A DNA stretch of 64,000 bases from Paenibacillus baekrokdamisoli (GTDB lineage: Bacteria > Bacillota > Bacilli > Paenibacillales > Paenibacillaceae), in NCBI RefSeq assembly GCF_003945345.1, contig NZ_AP019308.1, positions 682,001 through 746,000 on the forward strand. The letters are read 5' to 3'. The notes beneath the pieces were generated by a model. It was not told the origin of the DNA and made no database searches. It worked only from the letters and a program-made list of their open reading frames with translations. Of the stretch, positions 26,602 through 38,071 are shown piece after piece. Within the stretch, counting starts at the first letter, position 1. Each line of letters starts with the position of its first letter. A program made the position numbers and the translations under genes.

Positions 26602-27267
26602 ATGATAGAATTTAGTCTATGGAAGCAGTTAAAGAAGAAGTTACGCCGTAATCGTGGACCCGTATGGCAGCTCGGATGTTATATTGTTGCCGTGATCGGG
26701 TTGCTCATGTTCATATCTCCTGGCTCCGTTCACGCTCAGCCCCTTCGAAATAATGAAGTTGTTGATTCATTTCTGAAACCGGGAGAGGAAGTCCGAAGCG
26801 TTATTCAAATGCTGGATGAGCATAAAGGTTTAATTACAGTGAAGCTTCACCGCTTGTACCTATGCGGGGATGAAATAACTTCCCTAGGACAAATGAATGC
26901 CAGGGACGTTCTTCAACTATTGCGAGACCATTCCGAGTGGACGGCCATTCAGGATCAGTCAGGTACGGTAGTTCTGGAGCAGCGAATTGACGATATGTCT
27001 AATGCTTGCAAACAAAATGCCTTTATTGGGATGGATAAGCACGGTAATCTTTCTTTATTCGAAGGCTCACCAAAGAAAGAGAAAGTGCTTCGAACTTTTT
27101 TTCAGCTGGATGTACGTTACATGGAAAGCAGTCTCCCGAAGGATCAGCTTGATAATCTGATAAACGGCATTCGAATTACAGATAAGGATGCTTATAACAG
27201 CGTGTTGTCCACCTTTAGTGATTTTGCAGTTGAAAAAAGCCAGAAAGTGATGAAACCCACCTACTAA
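26602..27267 (+). CDS. bofC: BofC, forespore sigma-K checkpoint protein
   Basis: 221 residues with an N-terminal signal or anchor segment (about 29-47, GCYIVAVIGLLMFISPGSVHAQ), then a BofC-like intermembrane domain (LHRLYLCGDEITSLG, CKQNAFIGMDKHGNLSLF). BofC is secreted from the forespore and restrains the signalling protease SpoIVB in the pro-sigma-K pathway. ATG 26602 is preceded by AGGGGGA; a longer reading from 26347 would be translated through the dispersed repeat and is unlikely. It is next to the ruv genes as in Bacillus. Confidence 0.82.
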   Translation: MIEFSLWKQLKKKLRRNRGPVWQLGCYIVAVIGLLMFISPGSVHAQPLRNNEVVDSFLKPGEEVRSVIQMLDEHKGLITVKLHRLYLCGDEITSLGQMNARDVLQLLRDHSEWTAIQDQSGTVVLEQRIDDMSNACKQNAFIGMDKHGNLSLFEGSPKKEKVLRTFFQLDVRYMESSLPKDQLDNLINGIRITDKDAYNSVLSTFSDFAVEKSQKVMKPTY

Positions 27268-27286
27268 TTGAATTTAGGATGAGAGG

Positions 27287-27328
27287 AGAGGACGACTGAT
27301 CATTGATCTAGGACGTCCTCTTTATTAT
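27287..27328 (+). terminator. Terminator after bofC
   Basis: AGAGGACG (27287-27294) pairs with CGTCCTCT (27314-27321), followed by TTATTATGT, a T-rich but imperfect tail. Confidence 0.65.
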
Positions 27329-27349
27329 GTCTCTAGGACAAAACGCGTG

Positions 27350-27378
27350 TTCTCATACCGCTTATCATTTGCTATAAT
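27350..27378 (+). promoter_or_regulatory. Promoter of the ruvC operon
   Basis: TTCTCA (27350-27355), a 17-bp spacer and TATAAT (27373-27378) preceded by an extended TGC. It lies about 50 bp before ruvC. No LexA (DinR) box GAAC-N4-GTTC is visible here. Confidence 0.7.
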
Positions 27379-27428
27379 AGATGGAAGCCAATTTTTGACC
27401 ATTGCATTGGCGTGAGGAGAGAAGCGGC

Positions 27429-27932
27429 TTGCGTGTACTAGGAATTGATCCGGGTATTGCTATTGTAGGATTCGGTTTTATTGACAAAATCGGGAGTAAA
27501 CTCGTCCCCGTCCAATATGGCTGCATTCAGACGGAAGCGCACACACCTCAAGAGGAACGGTTGAAGCAGGTGTACGAGTCCGCATGTGCGTTAATGGATA
27601 AGTACAAGCCAGACACGGTTGCGGTAGAGAAGCTCTTTTTCAATAAGAATGTAACCACTGCATTTTCGGTTGGTCAGGCTCGTGGTGTTATCATATTAGC
27701 AGCGGCTCAGCGAGGCTTATCGGTTGCAGAATTCACTCCGCTTCAAGTGAAGCAGGCAGTCGTCGGTTATGGCAAAGCGGAGAAACGTCAGGTTCAAGAG
27801 ATGGTGCGAATGCTGCTTAAGTTAAGCGCGATACCCAAGCCCGATGACGTAGCGGATGCTTTGGCCGTGGCGATTTGCCACGCTCATTCTTATGTTCTGA
27901 CACAGAAAGTAAATGAGGTGAACGGTCGATGA
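27429..27932 (+). CDS. ruvC: Holliday junction resolvase RuvC
   Basis: 167 residues. All four acidic catalytic residues are present: Asp7 (GIDPG), Glu67 (VAVEKLFF), Asp140 and Asp143 (KPDDVADALA). RuvC cuts four-way junctions in complex with RuvAB. B. subtilis lacks RuvC and uses RecU, so this is a useful lineage marker. I choose TTG 27429, which gives MRVLGIDPG and lies about 8 nt after GAGGAGAG. The stop overlaps the ruvA start. Confidence 0.95.
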   Translation: MRVLGIDPGIAIVGFGFIDKIGSKLVPVQYGCIQTEAHTPQEERLKQVYESACALMDKYKPDTVAVEKLFFNKNVTTAFSVGQARGVIILAAAQRGLSVAEFTPLQVKQAVVGYGKAEKRQVQEMVRMLLKLSAIPKPDDVADALAVAICHAHSYVLTQKVNEVNGR

Positions 27933-28564
27933 TCGATTTTGTGCGAGGCCGTGTGGTTCATTGGGATACCGAATATGTAGTTGTCGATGTGAGGGATATA
28001 GGTTATCGATTGTTCACACCGAATCCGTATACCTTTGTGAAGAATGATGATACTGTGACGATTTACACGCATCATCATGTACGCGAAGACGCTGTGCTGC
28101 TGTTTGGCTTTGCTACCAGAGAAGAGCAGGCGATGTTCAGGAAGCTTCTAGAGGTATCAGGTATTGGTCCGCGTGTTGCGCTCGGTATCCTTGCAGGGGG
28201 CAAACCCGAAACGATTGCGGCGGCGATTCAGCAGGAGAATATTGTGTTCTTAACGAAGCTGCCTGGAATCGGTAAGAAAACCGCACAGCGGATGATTCTA
28301 GATTTGAAAGATAAGCTGGATGCTATTCCTGGCGGGTTCAGTTTCGCTGCTGCTGGGCTTGAGCTAGAAGGGGCATTCGGAGGAAGCAGTGATGGACTTC
28401 AAGGTGGAGAAGACTGGCGTGAAGCTCGCGAAGCACTCGCTGCTCTTGGGTATACAGCAGCGGAGCTGGATCGAGCTTGGCAAGCACTTAAAGATGCTCC
28501 TGTCTTAAATGAATCGGTAGATGCATTAATGAAGCGAGCGTTGCAGCAGCTGTTTAAAGGTTGA
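27929..28564 (+). CDS. ruvA: Holliday junction helicase subunit RuvA
   Basis: 211 residues: N-terminal OB-fold, tandem helix-hairpin-helix motifs (LEVSGIGPRVALGIL and LPGIGKKTAQRMIL) and a C-terminal UBA-like domain that contacts RuvB. The middle acidic pin region is present. RuvA tetramers bind Holliday junctions. The ATG overlaps the ruvC stop. Confidence 0.97.
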   Translation: MIDFVRGRVVHWDTEYVVVDVRDIGYRLFTPNPYTFVKNDDTVTIYTHHHVREDAVLLFGFATREEQAMFRKLLEVSGIGPRVALGILAGGKPETIAAAIQQENIVFLTKLPGIGKKTAQRMILDLKDKLDAIPGGFSFAAAGLELEGAFGGSSDGLQGGEDWREAREALAALGYTAAELDRAWQALKDAPVLNESVDALMKRALQQLFKG

Positions 28565-28584
28565 TTGGAGAGGGGCAAGCGTGA

Positions 28585-29625
28585 ATGGACGATCGGATAA
28601 TTTCCGCCAACCTCATGATGGAAGATCAAGCGGTGGAGCTAAGTTTGCGTCCGCGTTATTTGTCTGAATATATCGGCCAAACGCAAGTGAAAGAGAATTT
28701 AAAAGTTTTCATCGAAGCAGCTAAGCTTCGCAAGGAAGCACTTGATCATGTATTGCTATATGGTCCTCCTGGACTTGGCAAAACTACTCTATCGAACATC
28801 ATTGCAAATGAGCTTGGGGTTAGCTTAAGAACGACTAGTGGTCCTGCTATTGAAAGACCCGGTGATCTCGCCGCACTTCTGACTAACCTGCAGGAGGGCG
28901 ACGTGCTGTTCATCGATGAGATACATCGTCTTCACCGCTCGGTAGAGGAAGTGTTATATCCGGCGATGGAAGACTTTGCGCTTGATATTATGATTGGCAA
29001 AGGGCCAAGCGCGCGTTCAGTTAGACTAGAACTTCCGCCTTTTACATTGATTGGTGCTACAACTAGGGCTGGATTGCTTTCTGCGCCACTTCGTGATCGA
29101 TTCGGCGTGGTCAGCAGATTGGAGTTCTATAATGTTGATGAGCTAGCTTATATTGTCATGCGGGCTTCCGAGATTCTTGGTGTCACTGTTATTGGGGAAG
29201 CAGCCGGCGAGATCGCTACGCGTTCACGAGGGACGCCTCGTATTGCGAACCGACTTTTGAAGCGGGTACGTGATTTTGCCCAGGTGCGCGGCGATGGAAT
29301 TGTGACACATCAGCTAGCTCGTTCAGCGCTTGAGCTTATTCAGGTCGATCCGCTGGGCCTGGACCAGATTGATCACAAAATGCTGCGTGCCATGATCTCG
29401 ATTTATCGTGGAGGCCCTGTAGGATTGGATACGATCGCTGCAACCATTGGCGAGGAAAGCCAAACAATTGAAGATGTCTATGAACCTTATCTGATGCAGA
29501 TTGGCTTTCTTCAGCGGACACCGCGCGGCCGTATGGTTACGCCGCTTGCTTATCGGCATTTAGGACTTCCAGTGCCACAGCAGCCCGGCGATGTGGAGAG
29601 CTTATTGGATGAAGGAGGCGTATAG
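28585..29625 (+). CDS. ruvB: Holliday junction ATPase RuvB
   Basis: 346 residues of the AAA+ family: Walker [11 protein letters not shown] (60-69), Walker B FIDEIHRL, sensor 1 GATTRAG and a C-terminal winged helix ([19 protein letters not shown]). It drives branch migration with RuvA. The gene follows ruvA after 20 bp. Confidence 0.98.
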   Translation: MDDRIISANLMMEDQAVELSLRPRYLSEYIGQTQVKENLKVFIEAAKLRKEALDHVLLYGPPGLGKTTLSNIIANELGVSLRTTSGPAIERPGDLAALLTNLQEGDVLFIDEIHRLHRSVEEVLYPAMEDFALDIMIGKGPSARSVRLELPPFTLIGATTRAGLLSAPLRDRFGVVSRLEFYNVDELAYIVMRASEILGVTVIGEAAGEIATRSRGTPRIANRLLKRVRDFAQVRGDGIVTHQLARSALELIQVDPLGLDQIDHKMLRAMISIYRGGPVGLDTIAATIGEESQTIEDVYEPYLMQIGFLQRTPRGRMVTPLAYRHLGLPVPQQPGDVESLLDEGGV

Positions 29626-29630
29626 TCGTC

Positions 29631-30074
29631 ATGAGTAAACGGTTGGATACAAGCAAGCGTAAACGCGACAAGCTATATGTGATCTATGATGGCACCTGTA
29701 ATTTATGTCTGACAAGTGTGCGTCGGTTAAAGGAGCTTCGTTCCAACGCTATATTACGGTTTGTGTCCATTCAGTCCTTGGAGGATTCTTACGAGGAAAT
29801 CCCAGGTATTGATTCTGTTTCTCATGAGCGGCTTATGTCAAAAATACATGTTATCGAACAAAATGGACATATTTATGCGGGCGCTGATGGAATCATTCGG
29901 ATTCTTCGCACGGTTAGAGGATTTGCATGGTTAGCATTGTTTTATCGCGTTCCAGGGATGCGTGGCGTTGCAGATGTGCTTTACCGATTCATAGCGACCA
30001 AAAGGTATGATTGGTTCGGTAAGACGGATGAAAGCTGTGAGAATGGAGCTTGCAACCTACCGAGGCGCAATTAA
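29631..30074 (+). CDS. DCC-family thiol-disulfide oxidoreductase-like protein (DUF393)
   Basis: 147 residues. The N-terminal VIYDGTCNLCLTSVRRL contains the DxxCxxC motif (Cys23, Cys26) that names the DCC/YuxK family; a further Cys pair near the C-terminus (CENGAC) is unusual. Family members are predicted redox proteins, but a substrate is not established. It starts 5 bp after the ruvB stop codon and is clearly in the operon. Confidence 0.85.
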   Translation: MSKRLDTSKRKRDKLYVIYDGTCNLCLTSVRRLKELRSNAILRFVSIQSLEDSYEEIPGIDSVSHERLMSKIHVIEQNGHIYAGADGIIRILRTVRGFAWLALFYRVPGMRGVADVLYRFIATKRYDWFGKTDESCENGACNLPRRN

Positions 30075-30096
30075 GCATTAGGGGGATGAGCGGCGA

Positions 30097-32259
30097 ATGA
30101 AAGTCGTAAGTGTTCATGCAGATAGGAATGACAAACGAACGGTTAGGTTTGGGATACCCAAAATGATGCGAACAATTACGGTACTCCTATCTCTGCTTTT
30201 GATATTATCGATTTGGACAGAAAGGCCATCACTTGGGGCAGTGCCGAAGCTTGATACGGTACGAGTAGGGATATTCCTTGAAGTTCCAGGAAAGTACAAG
30301 CTCAATACGACGAGTACGACCTTCAGCTCAGCTGCAGCCATTCAAGTTGGTTTGCGTCAGCCTGCTGGTGTAAGTCCGATCTTTCAAACTAAAGCAGCAG
30401 AGACGATTCGGTTCACGCTGGATGATTATAAGCCCATCGTTGTCGAAAACGCGAACTTTCAGACGGCCTTAGCTGTATTGAAACGTTTGAAGGCACTTGG
30501 CGGCACAGGAATTCTGACTTCGTTATACCAGAGCAGCGGTCTGGTTTATCAGGTAATTGAAGGCGCGTATGCAACAGCAGCTGAAGCCCGTACAGCAGCA
30601 GACCGTTGGAGTAAGGACAGTGCCATCGCTGGTTTAATCGGAGGTAATTCAAAGCTGGATTTGAAGGGGCCGCTTCATTTGGAAGCAGGTACTTTCACCT
30701 CAAAGGCAGATGCGATCATAGGAGCGCAATCATTCGGAGCTGTGGGTGTCGATGCTTTTCCAGCGCTGAAGCAGACAGGAGCTGCGGCGTCCACATACAC
30801 GGTACTTGTTGGTGCAGCAACAGATGCTGCATCCCTTGAGAATGTGAAAGCGCTAGCGACTAAAGGTGCGAATGGAATTTCTTTGCGACCTTTGGATGCT
30901 TCATCCGTATATATGGCATTGCGTGATGATTACACAATAGCGGAATCCGCTCAGAACCCTCTTACTTTATATACGGTTCCCATGAGTGGTGCTAAGATTT
31001 CTCTTTCAACGACTGCATCCACTGGCATCAAGCTTGTGGAGCGATATAATCGCAGCTATCGGGGGCAATTCGAAGTTAGTGGATTTAATAATAAGCTTGC
31101 CATTATCAATGAGCTCCCTTTTGAGCAATACCTATATGCGGTTGTCGGTGCAGAGATGCCATCATCTTGGTCGGCTGAAGCTTTAAAAGCACAAGCGGTC
31201 GCTGCACGAACCTATGCCATCTACCAAGGATTTGGTTTTCAAATCGCTCATGTAGTGGATACCACCTTAAGTCAGGCTTACGGAGGTATAGGCTCGGAGA
31301 AGCCGTCTACAATTGCAGCTGTTGATGCAACCAGCGGTGAAGTGGCCATGTATAATGGCAAGGTTATCGAGTCGGTTTTCTCTTCAAGTGCAGGAGGAGC
31401 TACAGCAGATGCTAAAGAAATTTGGGGCAGTGATGTTGCTTATCTAAAAACAGTATCCAGCCCTGACGAGTCTTCGGAGAAGGGACTAAATCGCTGGTAT
31501 CGGGTTGTCTTGCCTAACGGAGATGTTGGTTATGTTCGTGAGGATCTGGTAGAAGATTCCGGGCAAAAGACAGCAATCGGACAAGCACTCCTGCGAATTA
31601 AAGGGGATGGCGTTAAAGTTCGTCCGATACCGCTTGTTCAAGATGATGTGCCTGCTGTGGGACAGGCAAATAAAGGGACGCTTGTTGTCATGCTTGAAAA
31701 GGTTTCGCAATCCAATGAAATGTCATGGATTAGGGGCCCTTACACACCAGAGGCATTACTGGCTCTGACGGCAGGCAAGCTGAATAAGCCAATTAGCGGA
31801 CCTATTCGAACGTTAGAGGCAAGCCAGATCGGACCGTCCGGCCGCCCAACCGAGCTTTTAGCCAATGGCGTAAAGCTTGCAGTGAAGACCCCGGATAGTT
31901 TCCGTGCAGCATTTGGCGGATTGCCGAGTACCCGGTTCGATATTGACGAAACAGCTCGTATGACAATTGCCGGAACGGATGGTCTGGTGCAGGAGCGTCC
32001 AGCTTCCAGCAGCGTGCTTGTGGTGGTAGGTGGCGATGGGCAGGCCAAAGAACTTGCAGGCAATAATATATTTATTATGAATGGCGAAGGAAAGCTCCGG
32101 GCAGCAACTAAAAATCCTACCTTCCGGTTTGTCGGTAATGGAAACGGCCATGGTGTTGGACTTTCTCAGTACGGTGCGAGAGGCTTGGCAGAATTAGGGT
32201 ATGACTACAAATATATTTTGCAATACTACTATAAAGACATAAAGATTGTTAAGGACTGA
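30097..32259 (+). CDS. SpoIID/LytB-domain protein, long form
   Basis: 720 residues with an N-terminal signal or anchor (about 25-47, [13 protein letters not shown]). The SpoIID/LytB core spans roughly residues 340-460 ([46 protein letters not shown]) and ends with [19 protein letters not shown] near the C-terminus. SpoIID is a lytic transglycosylase for engulfment. This protein is about twice the length of B. subtilis SpoIID (343 residues), with an added N-terminal half containing SPOR-like pieces and an insertion before the C-terminal motif, so it may be a LytB-type homologue rather than SpoIID itself. Its place in a ruv-queA operon is typical for Paenibacillus-like genomes. Confidence 0.83.
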   Translation: MKVVSVHADRNDKRTVRFGIPKMMRTITVLLSLLLILSIWTERPSLGAVPKLDTVRVGIFLEVPGKYKLNTTSTTFSSAAAIQVGLRQPAGVSPIFQTKAAETIRFTLDDYKPIVVENANFQTALAVLKRLKALGGTGILTSLYQSSGLVYQVIEGAYATAAEARTAADRWSKDSAIAGLIGGNSKLDLKGPLHLEAGTFTSKADAIIGAQSFGAVGVDAFPALKQTGAAASTYTVLVGAATDAASLENVKALATKGANGISLRPLDASSVYMALRDDYTIAESAQNPLTLYTVPMSGAKISLSTTASTGIKLVERYNRSYRGQFEVSGFNNKLAIINELPFEQYLYAVVGAEMPSSWSAEALKAQAVAARTYAIYQGFGFQIAHVVDTTLSQAYGGIGSEKPSTIAAVDATSGEVAMYNGKVIESVFSSSAGGATADAKEIWGSDVAYLKTVSSPDESSEKGLNRWYRVVLPNGDVGYVREDLVEDSGQKTAIGQALLRIKGDGVKVRPIPLVQDDVPAVGQANKGTLVVMLEKVSQSNEMSWIRGPYTPEALLALTAGKLNKPISGPIRTLEASQIGPSGRPTELLANGVKLAVKTPDSFRAAFGGLPSTRFDIDETARMTIAGTDGLVQERPASSSVLVVVGGDGQAKELAGNNIFIMNGEGKLRAATKNPTFRFVGNGNGHGVGLSQYGARGLAELGYDYKYILQYYYKDIKIVKD

Positions 32260-32267
32260 CACTAACG

Positions 32268-33314
32268 ATGAATGTTGATGATTTTGATTTTGAACTTCCG
32301 GAGTCTTTGATTGCGCAAACTCCACTTGCTGACCGTACCTCATCCAGACTTCTCACCCTTGATCGCCAATCTGGACAGGCGGGGCATCATACGTTTACAG
32401 AGCTGGCCTCCATGCTGCAATCAGGCGACACACTTGTCCTGAATGATACTAGAGTCATGCCAGCAAGATTGGTTGGTGCCAAGGCTGACACAGGGGCAAG
32501 AGCGGAGCTTCTTTTATTGAAGCAGCTTTCAGGTGATCGATGGGAGACGCTTGCCAAGCCTGGCAAGCGGCTAAAGATTGGAGCAGAGATCGCGTTTGGT
32601 GATGATGGCACAGGCAAGCCACTGCTTATTGCGACAGTTGTTAGCGAGGGCGACATGGGAGGACGGGAAGTTGAATTCCGTTACACAGGTATCTTCCAAG
32701 AGCTGCTAGACCGCTTAGGGGACATGCCTTTGCCGCCTTATATTAAAGAACGGCTCGACGATCGTGAACGCTATCAAACTGTATATGCGAAGCATGAAGG
32801 CTCAGCAGCAGCTCCTACGGCAGGTCTTCATTTTACACAGGCGTTTCTTGAGCAGCTAATCCTAAAAGGTATCCAGGTTGCCTATGTTACGCTGCATGTC
32901 GGATTAGGTACATTCCGACCGATGTCGGTTGATCTCATCGAAGAGCATAAGATGCATTCCGAATATTATGAGCTTAGCGAGCAAACGGCTGAGATCCTTC
33001 GTGCAACCCGGGAACGGGGTGGTCGCATCGTGGCAGTTGGTACAACCTCAGCCAGGACGTTAGAAACGGCTGCTTCACGCTTCCCGGTTGGACAAATCCA
33101 GGCATGCACTGGATGGACCGATATTTTTATTTACCCTGGTTATGAGTTTAAGCTGGTTGATGCGCTTCTGACTAACTTTCATCTGCCCAAGTCGACGCTT
33201 GTTATGCTCGTCAGCGCATTGGCTGGTCGTTCTGCTGTTATGAATGCTTATCAGGAGGCAATTAACCAGGAATACCGTTTCTTCAGCTTTGGTGATGCAA
33301 TGTTTATTTACTAG
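32268..33314 (+). CDS. queA: tRNA S-adenosylmethionine ribosyltransferase-isomerase QueA
   Basis: 348 residues with the family signatures [48 protein letters not shown] and [16 protein letters not shown]. QueA transfers the ribosyl group of SAM to preQ1-tRNA to form epoxyqueuosine at wobble position 34. tgt, the preceding step in the pathway, follows. Confidence 0.97.
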   Translation: MNVDDFDFELPESLIAQTPLADRTSSRLLTLDRQSGQAGHHTFTELASMLQSGDTLVLNDTRVMPARLVGAKADTGARAELLLLKQLSGDRWETLAKPGKRLKIGAEIAFGDDGTGKPLLIATVVSEGDMGGREVEFRYTGIFQELLDRLGDMPLPPYIKERLDDRERYQTVYAKHEGSAAAPTAGLHFTQAFLEQLILKGIQVAYVTLHVGLGTFRPMSVDLIEEHKMHSEYYELSEQTAEILRATRERGGRIVAVGTTSARTLETAASRFPVGQIQACTGWTDIFIYPGYEFKLVDALLTNFHLPKSTLVMLVSALAGRSAVMNAYQEAINQEYRFFSFGDAMFIY

Positions 33315-33335
33315 AAGAGCAAATTTGCGAGTTGA

Positions 33336-34505
<1,170 letters not shown>

Positions 34506-34523
34506 GGAAAGGGGTGAATTATT

Positions 34524-34850
34524 ATGTCAGGAGCAGCATCGATTCTTCCATTTGTTCTTATGTTTGCGGTTTTCTATTTCCTTCTTATCCGCCCGCAGCA
34601 GCGTAAGTCCAAGGTCCGTAACGCAATGCTGAGTCAGCTGAAGAAAGGTGACAAGATCGTCACAATCGGAGGTATGCACGGTACGATTATGGAGATCTCC
34701 GATGATATCGTCGTCCTTCGCGTCAACGATGCAACCAAGATCACATTTGATCGCAGTTCAATCAATAACGTAACGAATAGCGCAGCAGTCACAGCATCCG
34801 CACCTTCGCTCGAGAAGAAAGAAGAAAAAGCGGACGATATTAAAGCTTAG
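34524..34850 (+). CDS. yajC: Preprotein translocase accessory protein YajC
   Basis: 108 residues with one N-terminal membrane segment ending in the signature FYFLLIRPQQRKSK, a small cytoplasmic domain (KKGDKIVTIGGMHGTI) and an acidic/Lys tail. YajC associates with SecDF. It closes the ruvC-yajC operon ahead of a strong terminator. Confidence 0.95.
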   Translation: MSGAASILPFVLMFAVFYFLLIRPQQRKSKVRNAMLSQLKKGDKIVTIGGMHGTIMEISDDIVVLRVNDATKITFDRSSINNVTNSAAVTASAPSLEKKEEKADDIKA

Positions 34851-34882
34851 CATTAGTTACATAGTTACCAATGTTCCATTCT

Positions 34883-34927
34883 AAAGCCAGGTCAATGAGA
34901 TTGCATTCTCATTGACCTGGCTTTTTA
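34883..34927 (+). terminator. Terminator after yajC
   Basis: A perfect 18-bp stem, AAAGCCAGGTCAATGAGA with TCTCATTGACCTGGCTTT, and a five-base loop, followed by Ts. Confidence 0.95.
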
Positions 34928-34941
34928 TTAGTTAACTATGA

Positions 34942-34987
34942 CAAAAGCCAGCCTCTCGGTTGTTCACCGGAAGCTGGCTTTTGTTTC
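34942..34987. terminator. Second, bidirectional terminator
   Basis: CAAAAGCCAGC (34942-34952) pairs with GCTGGCTTTTG (34973-34983). A and T runs flank both sides, so it can end both the plus-strand operon and the minus-strand PAP2 gene at 34999. Confidence 0.85.
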
Positions 34988-34998
34988 TGGGAGCGTTA

Positions 34999-35862
34999 TT
35001 ATTTTGCATCCTCACGGACATAGTTAATGTTAGAGCGCTTGAGTGTACGCTGACTTCTGCGAAGTGAGAATTGAGCAGAGCTGAGGCGCATTGCTATAGT
35101 GGATGCAAGAACTCCTAGTAGAACGCCGCCACACATATCAATCAGCCAATGAATGCCTAGATAAAAGATAGAGAAAATGATAATGGCTGCACTCGTACAG
35201 CAGAACCATGCCCAACGTTTATTACCAGAACGAACGGCGAGAATGGAAAGCGTAACAGAGATGGCTGTATGCAAACTTGGGAAGCAGTTATCTATACCTG
35301 ATAGAGCTCGGTACTGTGATTCGAAGTTCGGGAAGACATGATCCGTGACCATTAGGAATTGAACAGTTGGGTCATAGGCCCAAACTTCATTAACGGGCAA
35401 GAATAAATAAAAGGGAATGGCCACTAAATAGATGATCATGACTGCATAACAGACGGCGTAGAACATTCTTCTGTCCTTACTTTGAAAGGTATAGATAGCG
35501 ATCGAAGCAATGAGCAGAGCTTGAAAGACGATCACATACATAAATCCAAGAAAGGTCGTTAAGTACTTGTTATGAAAAGCATCTTGAAGGTTCTTTACAA
35601 AATTGCCCTCAATGGAATGGAAGAATGCTGCATAGTCATAAGTAACTGTCATCGTACTCTCAATCTGAAGCTCCAGTTTATTGCAGAAAAGAATGAGCAT
35701 TAAGGCCACGAAATGAAGCATATATTTGCGGTTCAAGACCATTTCCTTTAGGAATAACCCACCGATCCGAAAAGGATTCGACGCTGCTCCATACCAAATC
35801 AACAAGGTTACCGTGATTGCAGAGTATATGGAAACTGTTCTCATGCTGTCAAACAAAGTCAT
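34999..35862 (-). CDS. PAP2-superfamily membrane phosphatase-like protein
   Basis: 287 residues with about six membrane segments. The phosphatase motifs are visible as NCFPSLHTAISV and, later, GIHWLIDMCGGVLLG (the His and Asp of the third motif). The first motif is not obvious, as in the inositol-phosphoceramide-synthase-like (PAP2_3) branch. Lipid phosphate turnover at the membrane is likely. The start at 35862 follows GGGGGAAAG; a longer reading starts 30 bp upstream. Monocistronic and convergent with yajC. Confidence 0.8.
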   Translation of the reverse strand: MTLFDSMRTVSIYSAITVTLLIWYGAASNPFRIGGLFLKEMVLNRKYMLHFVALMLILFCNKLELQIESTMTVTYDYAAFFHSIEGNFVKNLQDAFHNKYLTTFLGFMYVIVFQALLIASIAIYTFQSKDRRMFYAVCYAVMIIYLVAIPFYLFLPVNEVWAYDPTVQFLMVTDHVFPNFESQYRALSGIDNCFPSLHTAISVTLSILAVRSGNKRWAWFCCTSAAIIIFSIFYLGIHWLIDMCGGVLLGVLASTIAMRLSSAQFSLRRSQRTLKRSNINYVREDAK

Positions 35863-36016
35863 AGTATTGTCTTTCCCCCTAGAATGTTGCATAACAAAAC
35901 GGCTTCCAATTGCTTAAGAAGCACATTTTGCATCCGAATTATTCGGCTCGACTTAGTATAGCACACTATAGAGGGGGGATTACAAATCCAATCCTGTTCA
36001 CAAACGGTATTCGTTG

Positions 36017-36430
36017 TCAGGAGCGCTTCGCATTTACCCCCACAATTCCACCAAAAGCACCAGCTAATAAAGTCTCCCCTAGCATAGCTAGCGTTCTTCC
36101 GCTTATGCCTGTATTAGAAGCCAAAAAACTGACAAGCAGGACGAGCAAGCCGTATACAACGCCCAATAAGCCACCATAATACCAGCCCTTTGTCCCAGAA
36201 CGTTTCCCAGCAATATAGCCGCCTGCCAAGGCTGACAAGCCGTGTACGAGCATACTGTAGAGCGGCAGCTCACTCTCTTGCATGCTGCCAAAGCGAAGCA
36301 GTGCGGAGAGCAGCAGCGCACCTACTGCCAGCCATATTGCTGCATATAGAATTCCGGATAGCATAGGTGTCGTCACTTGAACTTTTGCAGGAACATTTTT
36401 GGTGGAATTGATTGCATTTACCTGTTTCAT
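36017..36430 (-). CDS. TIGR04086-type four-helix membrane protein
   Basis: 137 residues with four hydrophobic segments separated by short loops (AIWLAVGALLLSALLRF, LVHGLSALAGGYIAGKRSG, GVVYGLLVLLVSFLAS, ETLLAGAFGGIVGVNAK). This matches the uncharacterised TIGR04086 membrane family, usually near yajC/spoVB in Bacillales. The third ATG (36430) has the best spacing from GGAAGG. No function known. Confidence 0.8.
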   Translation of the reverse strand: MKQVNAINSTKNVPAKVQVTTPMLSGILYAAIWLAVGALLLSALLRFGSMQESELPLYSMLVHGLSALAGGYIAGKRSGTKGWYYGGLLGVVYGLLVLLVSFLASNTGISGRTLAMLGETLLAGAFGGIVGVNAKRS

Positions 36431-36572
36431 TCCCATCATCCTTCCGACCTATTTCTGAGCGGGTACTTCTATATAGAACATATGGTCAAGCCTCTGAAAA
36501 TAGTACAAGATAGACGAGCGAATATGTGTTCCTGTATAATGTTGGAGAATGCGAACAGAGAGGATGTGCTTC

Positions 36573-37898
36573 ATGGAGCATGAAGTAGCCGGCAATCCGG
36601 CTTTTTGGCAGGTTGTATCGGCGGTTATCATTTTTCTACTTACTTATGCCATCATCATAACGGAAAAAATGAATCGAGCTGTGATAGCGATTTTTGGTGC
36701 AGTCATTATGCTGTTGCTTGGTATCGTGGACTTGCAGGTCGCTTTTTCAGCCTATATTGAATGGAGTACGATTTTTCTACTCATTGGAATGATGATGCTG
36801 GTGGGGATTGCAAACAAAACAGGTGTTTTTGAATACATTGCGATCAAAGCTTCTCAGCAAGCAAAAGGAGAACCGCTGCGGATCCTTATCATTCTCACGT
36901 TATTGACGGCCGTCGGGTCTGCACTTCTGGATAATGTGACCACGGTGCTGTTGGTCGTGCCCATTACCCTTTCGATTACGAGAATTTTAAAAATCTCGCC
37001 TGTTCCCTATTTAATATCTGAAATTCTGGCTTCTAATATCGGTGGTACTGCAACGTTAATTGGGGATCCTCCTAATATTATGATTGGGTCAGCTAATCCA
37101 CATTTAACGTTCAATGCGTTTCTAATTCATCTCGCTCCTATAGCCATCATTATTATGGTGGTAACGATGGCGATATTGGTATGGATCTATCGGCGTAAGC
37201 TGACCGTTACTGAAGCGGCTAAAAAAGAATTACGATCCTTATCAGCAAAAGAAAGCATTCGCGATCCTAAGCTAATGCGCAAGTCGGTCGTGGTCATGCT
37301 GCTAACAGTAATTGGTTTTGTTCTGCATTCTACCCTTCATGTCGAGGCAGCTGTCATTGCTATTGCTGGAGCAACATTGCTCATGCTGGTTGGAGTGAGT
37401 AAGCATGCTGTTGAACAAGTATTTGATTTGGTGGAATGGGAGATGATCTTCTTCTTTATTGGTCTTTTCATTTTGGTTGGCGGATTAATTGAGGCGGGTG
37501 TTATTGGGAAATTGGCCTCCATGACCTTGGAGATAACATCGGGTGACTTGACCTACACTTCGATGCTCATCTTATGGGTGTCTGGCATCGCATCAGCCAC
37601 AATTGATAATATCCCGTTTGTAGCAACCATGATTCCACTTATACAGAATTTAGGGGTAGAGATGAACTTGGGAAGTCCAGAGGCGTTGAATCCGCTTTGG
37701 TGGTCTTTAGCGCTCGGGGCTTGCTTAGGAGGCAACGGTACGCTAATCGGCGCATCTGCTAACGTAATCGTGGCAGGCCTTGCTTCGCGTGAAGGGAAGG
37801 GCTTTAGCTATATGGAGTTTCTCAAAGTTGGGGCTCCGCTTACGATATTATCGCTTGTTATTTCAACAGGTTATTTATATTATTTTCTGCTCCCATAA
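36573..37898 (+). CDS. ArsB/NhaD-type ion transporter
   Basis: 441 residues and about eleven membrane segments of the ion transporter superfamily (SLC13/ArsB/P-protein-like). The two re-entrant motifs are ALLDNVTTVLLVVPITLS and ATIDNIPFVATMIP; GGTATLIGDPPNIMIGSAN and GGNGTLIGASANVIVAG are the paired glycine-rich loops. Na+/H+ antiport or anion export are family possibilities; the substrate cannot be read from sequence. ATG 36573 is 9 nt after GAGAGG. It is a different subfamily from the gene at 13823. Confidence 0.85.
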   Translation: MEHEVAGNPAFWQVVSAVIIFLLTYAIIITEKMNRAVIAIFGAVIMLLLGIVDLQVAFSAYIEWSTIFLLIGMMMLVGIANKTGVFEYIAIKASQQAKGEPLRILIILTLLTAVGSALLDNVTTVLLVVPITLSITRILKISPVPYLISEILASNIGGTATLIGDPPNIMIGSANPHLTFNAFLIHLAPIAIIIMVVTMAILVWIYRRKLTVTEAAKKELRSLSAKESIRDPKLMRKSVVVMLLTVIGFVLHSTLHVEAAVIAIAGATLLMLVGVSKHAVEQVFDLVEWEMIFFFIGLFILVGGLIEAGVIGKLASMTLEITSGDLTYTSMLILWVSGIASATIDNIPFVATMIPLIQNLGVEMNLGSPEALNPLWWSLALGACLGGNGTLIGASANVIVAGLASREGKGFSYMEFLKVGAPLTILSLVISTGYLYYFLLP

Positions 37899-38071
37899 TT
37901 TCGAAATCGACTCCCCGTATGATGGGAAGGCCCAAAGGTGACAATACTTCCATGATCGGTTATTCGTTTTATTTACAACAATGGCCGACACACGATAAAA
38001 CCATGGGTCAATGCTTGCGAAGTGCACCCAAGCATTTCGTGAAACATGAACATCCTAGGAGGGCGGTCCCA

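Noticed and set aside
36017..36179. Plus-strand ORF 35910-36179
   Set aside because: It overlaps the minus-strand TIGR04086-type gene and shows no ribosome binding site or family sequence.
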